NCBI GenBank assembly: GCA_020722245.1
Contig: DYLE01000168.1
Coordinates: 1-5,380, forward strand
Reading direction: 5' to 3'
Length of the DNA stretch: 5,380 nucleotides
Source of the DNA: Desulfonema limicola
GTDB taxonomy: Bacteria > Desulfobacterota > Desulfobacteria > Desulfobacterales > Desulfosalsimonadaceae
The position numbers and the translations under genes were made by a program. Shown piece by piece: positions 4,240 to 5,380 of the stretch. The notes below the pieces were generated by a model. It saw only the letters and a list, made by a program, of their open reading frames with translations, made no database searches and was not told the DNA's origin. Position 1 is the stretch's first letter; each line of letters begins with the position of its first letter.

Positions 4240-5380
4240 ATGGATTATGATTTTGCGGTTGTGGGCAGCGGTTTTGGAGGAAGCGTTTCCGCGCTTCGTC
4301 TTTCTGAAAAAGGGTATAGCGTGGCGGTTCTGGAACAGGGGGACTGGGTGACCCCTGAGGATATAGAAGAGGGGGATAGACGCATCAGCCGCCTAAACTG
4401 GATGCCCTCCCTGGGGCTGTCCGGATACTTTTCCCAGGATTTTTACCGGCATGTTACCCTGGTGCGCGGCATCGGCGTGGGCGGCGGCAGCCATGTATAT
4501 GCGGCGGTTCTTTTAAAACCCAAAAAGGAATTTTATACGGACCCGGCGTGGTCGTCGCTGGGGGTTGACTGGAAAAAGGAACTTTCTCCCCATTATGAGA
4601 CCGCGTCCGCCATGCTGAGGGTGGTGAGCAACCCCCGAATGGACAAGCAGGATGAATTTTTAAGGGAAGCGGCTTTAAAAATGGGAGCCCTTGACAGCTT
4701 CGGGCCTACGCCCAACGGGATTTATTTCGGGACCCCTGAGGTGATGGCGCCGGACCCTTATTTTGACGGCAAGGGACCGCACCGGACCGGCTGCCGTTTG
4801 TGCGGCAGGTGCCTGACCGGCTGCCCCTATGGCTCCAAAAACACCCTGGATAAAAACTACCTCTACCTGGCCCAGCGCCTGGGTGCGTTGATCCTTCCCT
4901 TTAGAAAGGTCGTCAACATCCAGCCCCGGCCCGAGAGGGGATATTTGCTTCATCTCAGGCATCCGCTCAAACCGTTTCGAAAATACCCGCCTCTTGCGGC
5001 GAAAAACGTGGTCCTCTCCGCCGGGGTGGTGGGAACCCTGGAGCTTTTGTTTTGCTGCCGGGATGTTCAAAAAACCCTGCCCAACCTGTCCTCCCAGCTT
5101 GGAAAGGTGGTACGCACCAACAGCGAAGCCATTGTGGGCGCCCTGGCCGAGGATGAGAGCCTGGATCTGACCCATGGCACCGCCATCTCATCCCATTTTT
5201 ATCCCGACAAACACACCCATATCACCCAGAACCGGTTCCCCAGCGGGTATACCTATATGAAGTTTTTTACCGGGCCTTTGATCGACCATCCCAACCCCAG
5301 GATTCGAACCCTCAAGACGCTTTTGACCATCCTTATGCGGCTTTATAAACAATGGACCGCCAAGAACTGGAACAGGCGGG
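4240..5380 (+). CDS. GMC-family FAD-dependent oxidoreductase with ferredoxin-like cysteine motif (3' end outside window)
   Basis: An open frame of 380 residues that runs off the window; whole proteins of this type are usually 500-570 residues. The N-terminal FAD-binding fold shows GSGFGG (9-14) and E32 for the adenosine ribose. It is followed by the glycine-rich VRGIGVGGGS (75-84) typical of cholesterol-oxidase-like GMC enzymes, and the LSAG segment (259-262) of the FAD domain. C185, C188, C191 and C195 followed by P196 form CxxCxxCxxxCP, the spacing of a [4Fe-4S] ferredoxin site, ahead of a GSKNTLDKNYL segment. Such enzymes oxidise alcohols or sterols; the catalytic C-terminal His/Asn region lies beyond the window, so the substrate is open. 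The ATG at 4240 has GGAG 8 bases upstream, and an in-frame TAA at 4207-4209 rules out a longer start. It diverges from the abfD-like gene. Confidence 0.9.
   Translation, partial: MDYDFAVVGSGFGGSVSALRLSEKGYSVAVLEQGDWVTPEDIEEGDRRISRLNWMPSLGLSGYFSQDFYRHVTLVRGIGVGGGSHVYAAVLLKPKKEFYTDPAWSSLGVDWKKELSPHYETASAMLRVVSNPRMDKQDEFLREAALKMGALDSFGPTPNGIYFGTPEVMAPDPYFDGKGPHRTGCRLCGRCLTGCPYGSKNTLDKNYLYLAQRLGALILPFRKVVNIQPRPERGYLLHLRHPLKPFRKYPPLAAKNVVLSAGVVGTLELLFCCRDVQKTLPNLSSQLGKVVRTNSEAIVGALAEDESLDLTHGTAISSHFYPDKHTHITQNRFPSGYTYMKFFTGPLIDHPNPRIRTLKTLLTILMRLYKQWTAKNWNRR

Noticed and set aside
4118..4351. A 77-codon plus-strand open frame across the GMC leader
   Set aside because: It overlaps the GMC start out of frame, lies over promoter-like sequence and resembles nothing known.
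4675..5175. A 166-codon minus-strand open frame
   Set aside because: It is antisense to the GMC oxidoreductase, whose motifs are intact over the same stretch; no recognisable domain.

Overview
The window most resembles a chromosomal segment from an anaerobic, acyl-CoA-metabolising bacterium. Desulfobacterota (Deltaproteobacteria) is my best guess, because it carries a 4-hydroxybutyryl-CoA dehydratase of the oxygen-sensitive flavin/[4Fe-4S] type among acyl-CoA-type enzymes. The taxon is an inference from gene content only. I see no tRNA, rRNA, CRISPR array, insertion sequence or origin.

Layout. (1) 61-852, minus strand: a classical NAD-type short-chain dehydrogenase/reductase (SDR). (2) 853-1127: a divergent control region with a good sigma-70-like promoter on each strand and operator-like palindromes. 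(3) 1128-1637, plus strand: a MaoC/PhaJ-type (R)-enoyl-CoA hydratase. (4) 1833-2149, plus strand: a broken small cupin gene, readable only by moving between frames, with a perfect ribosome binding site still in front of it. (5) 2162-2199: a possible bidirectional terminator between convergent gene ends. (6) 2198-2467, minus strand: an 89-residue protein with exactly four cysteines in two paired motifs, overlapping the gene before it. (7) 2451-3914, minus strand: 4-hydroxybutyryl-CoA dehydratase/vinylacetyl-CoA isomerase (AbfD-like), with nearly all known active-site residues. (8) 3915-4239: a second divergent control region. (9) 4240 to the window end, plus strand: the first 380 residues of a GMC-family FAD oxidoreductase with a ferredoxin-like four-cysteine motif.

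How they may work together (inference). The AbfD-like enzyme would make crotonyl-CoA from 4-hydroxybutyryl-CoA. A MaoC/PhaJ hydratase can convert crotonyl-CoA to (R)-3-hydroxybutyryl-CoA, and an NAD-dependent SDR could oxidise that to acetoacetyl-CoA. The real chain lengths and substrates cannot be read from sequence, and these genes lie in separate transcription units, so the pathway is a hypothesis. The GMC oxidoreductase has no obvious place in it.

The items most worth following up are the translationally coupled AbfD/four-cysteine pair, the one-residue shorter spacing between two Fe-S ligands of the AbfD-like enzyme, the frame-scrambled cupin, and the iron-sulfur-like motif in the GMC enzyme.
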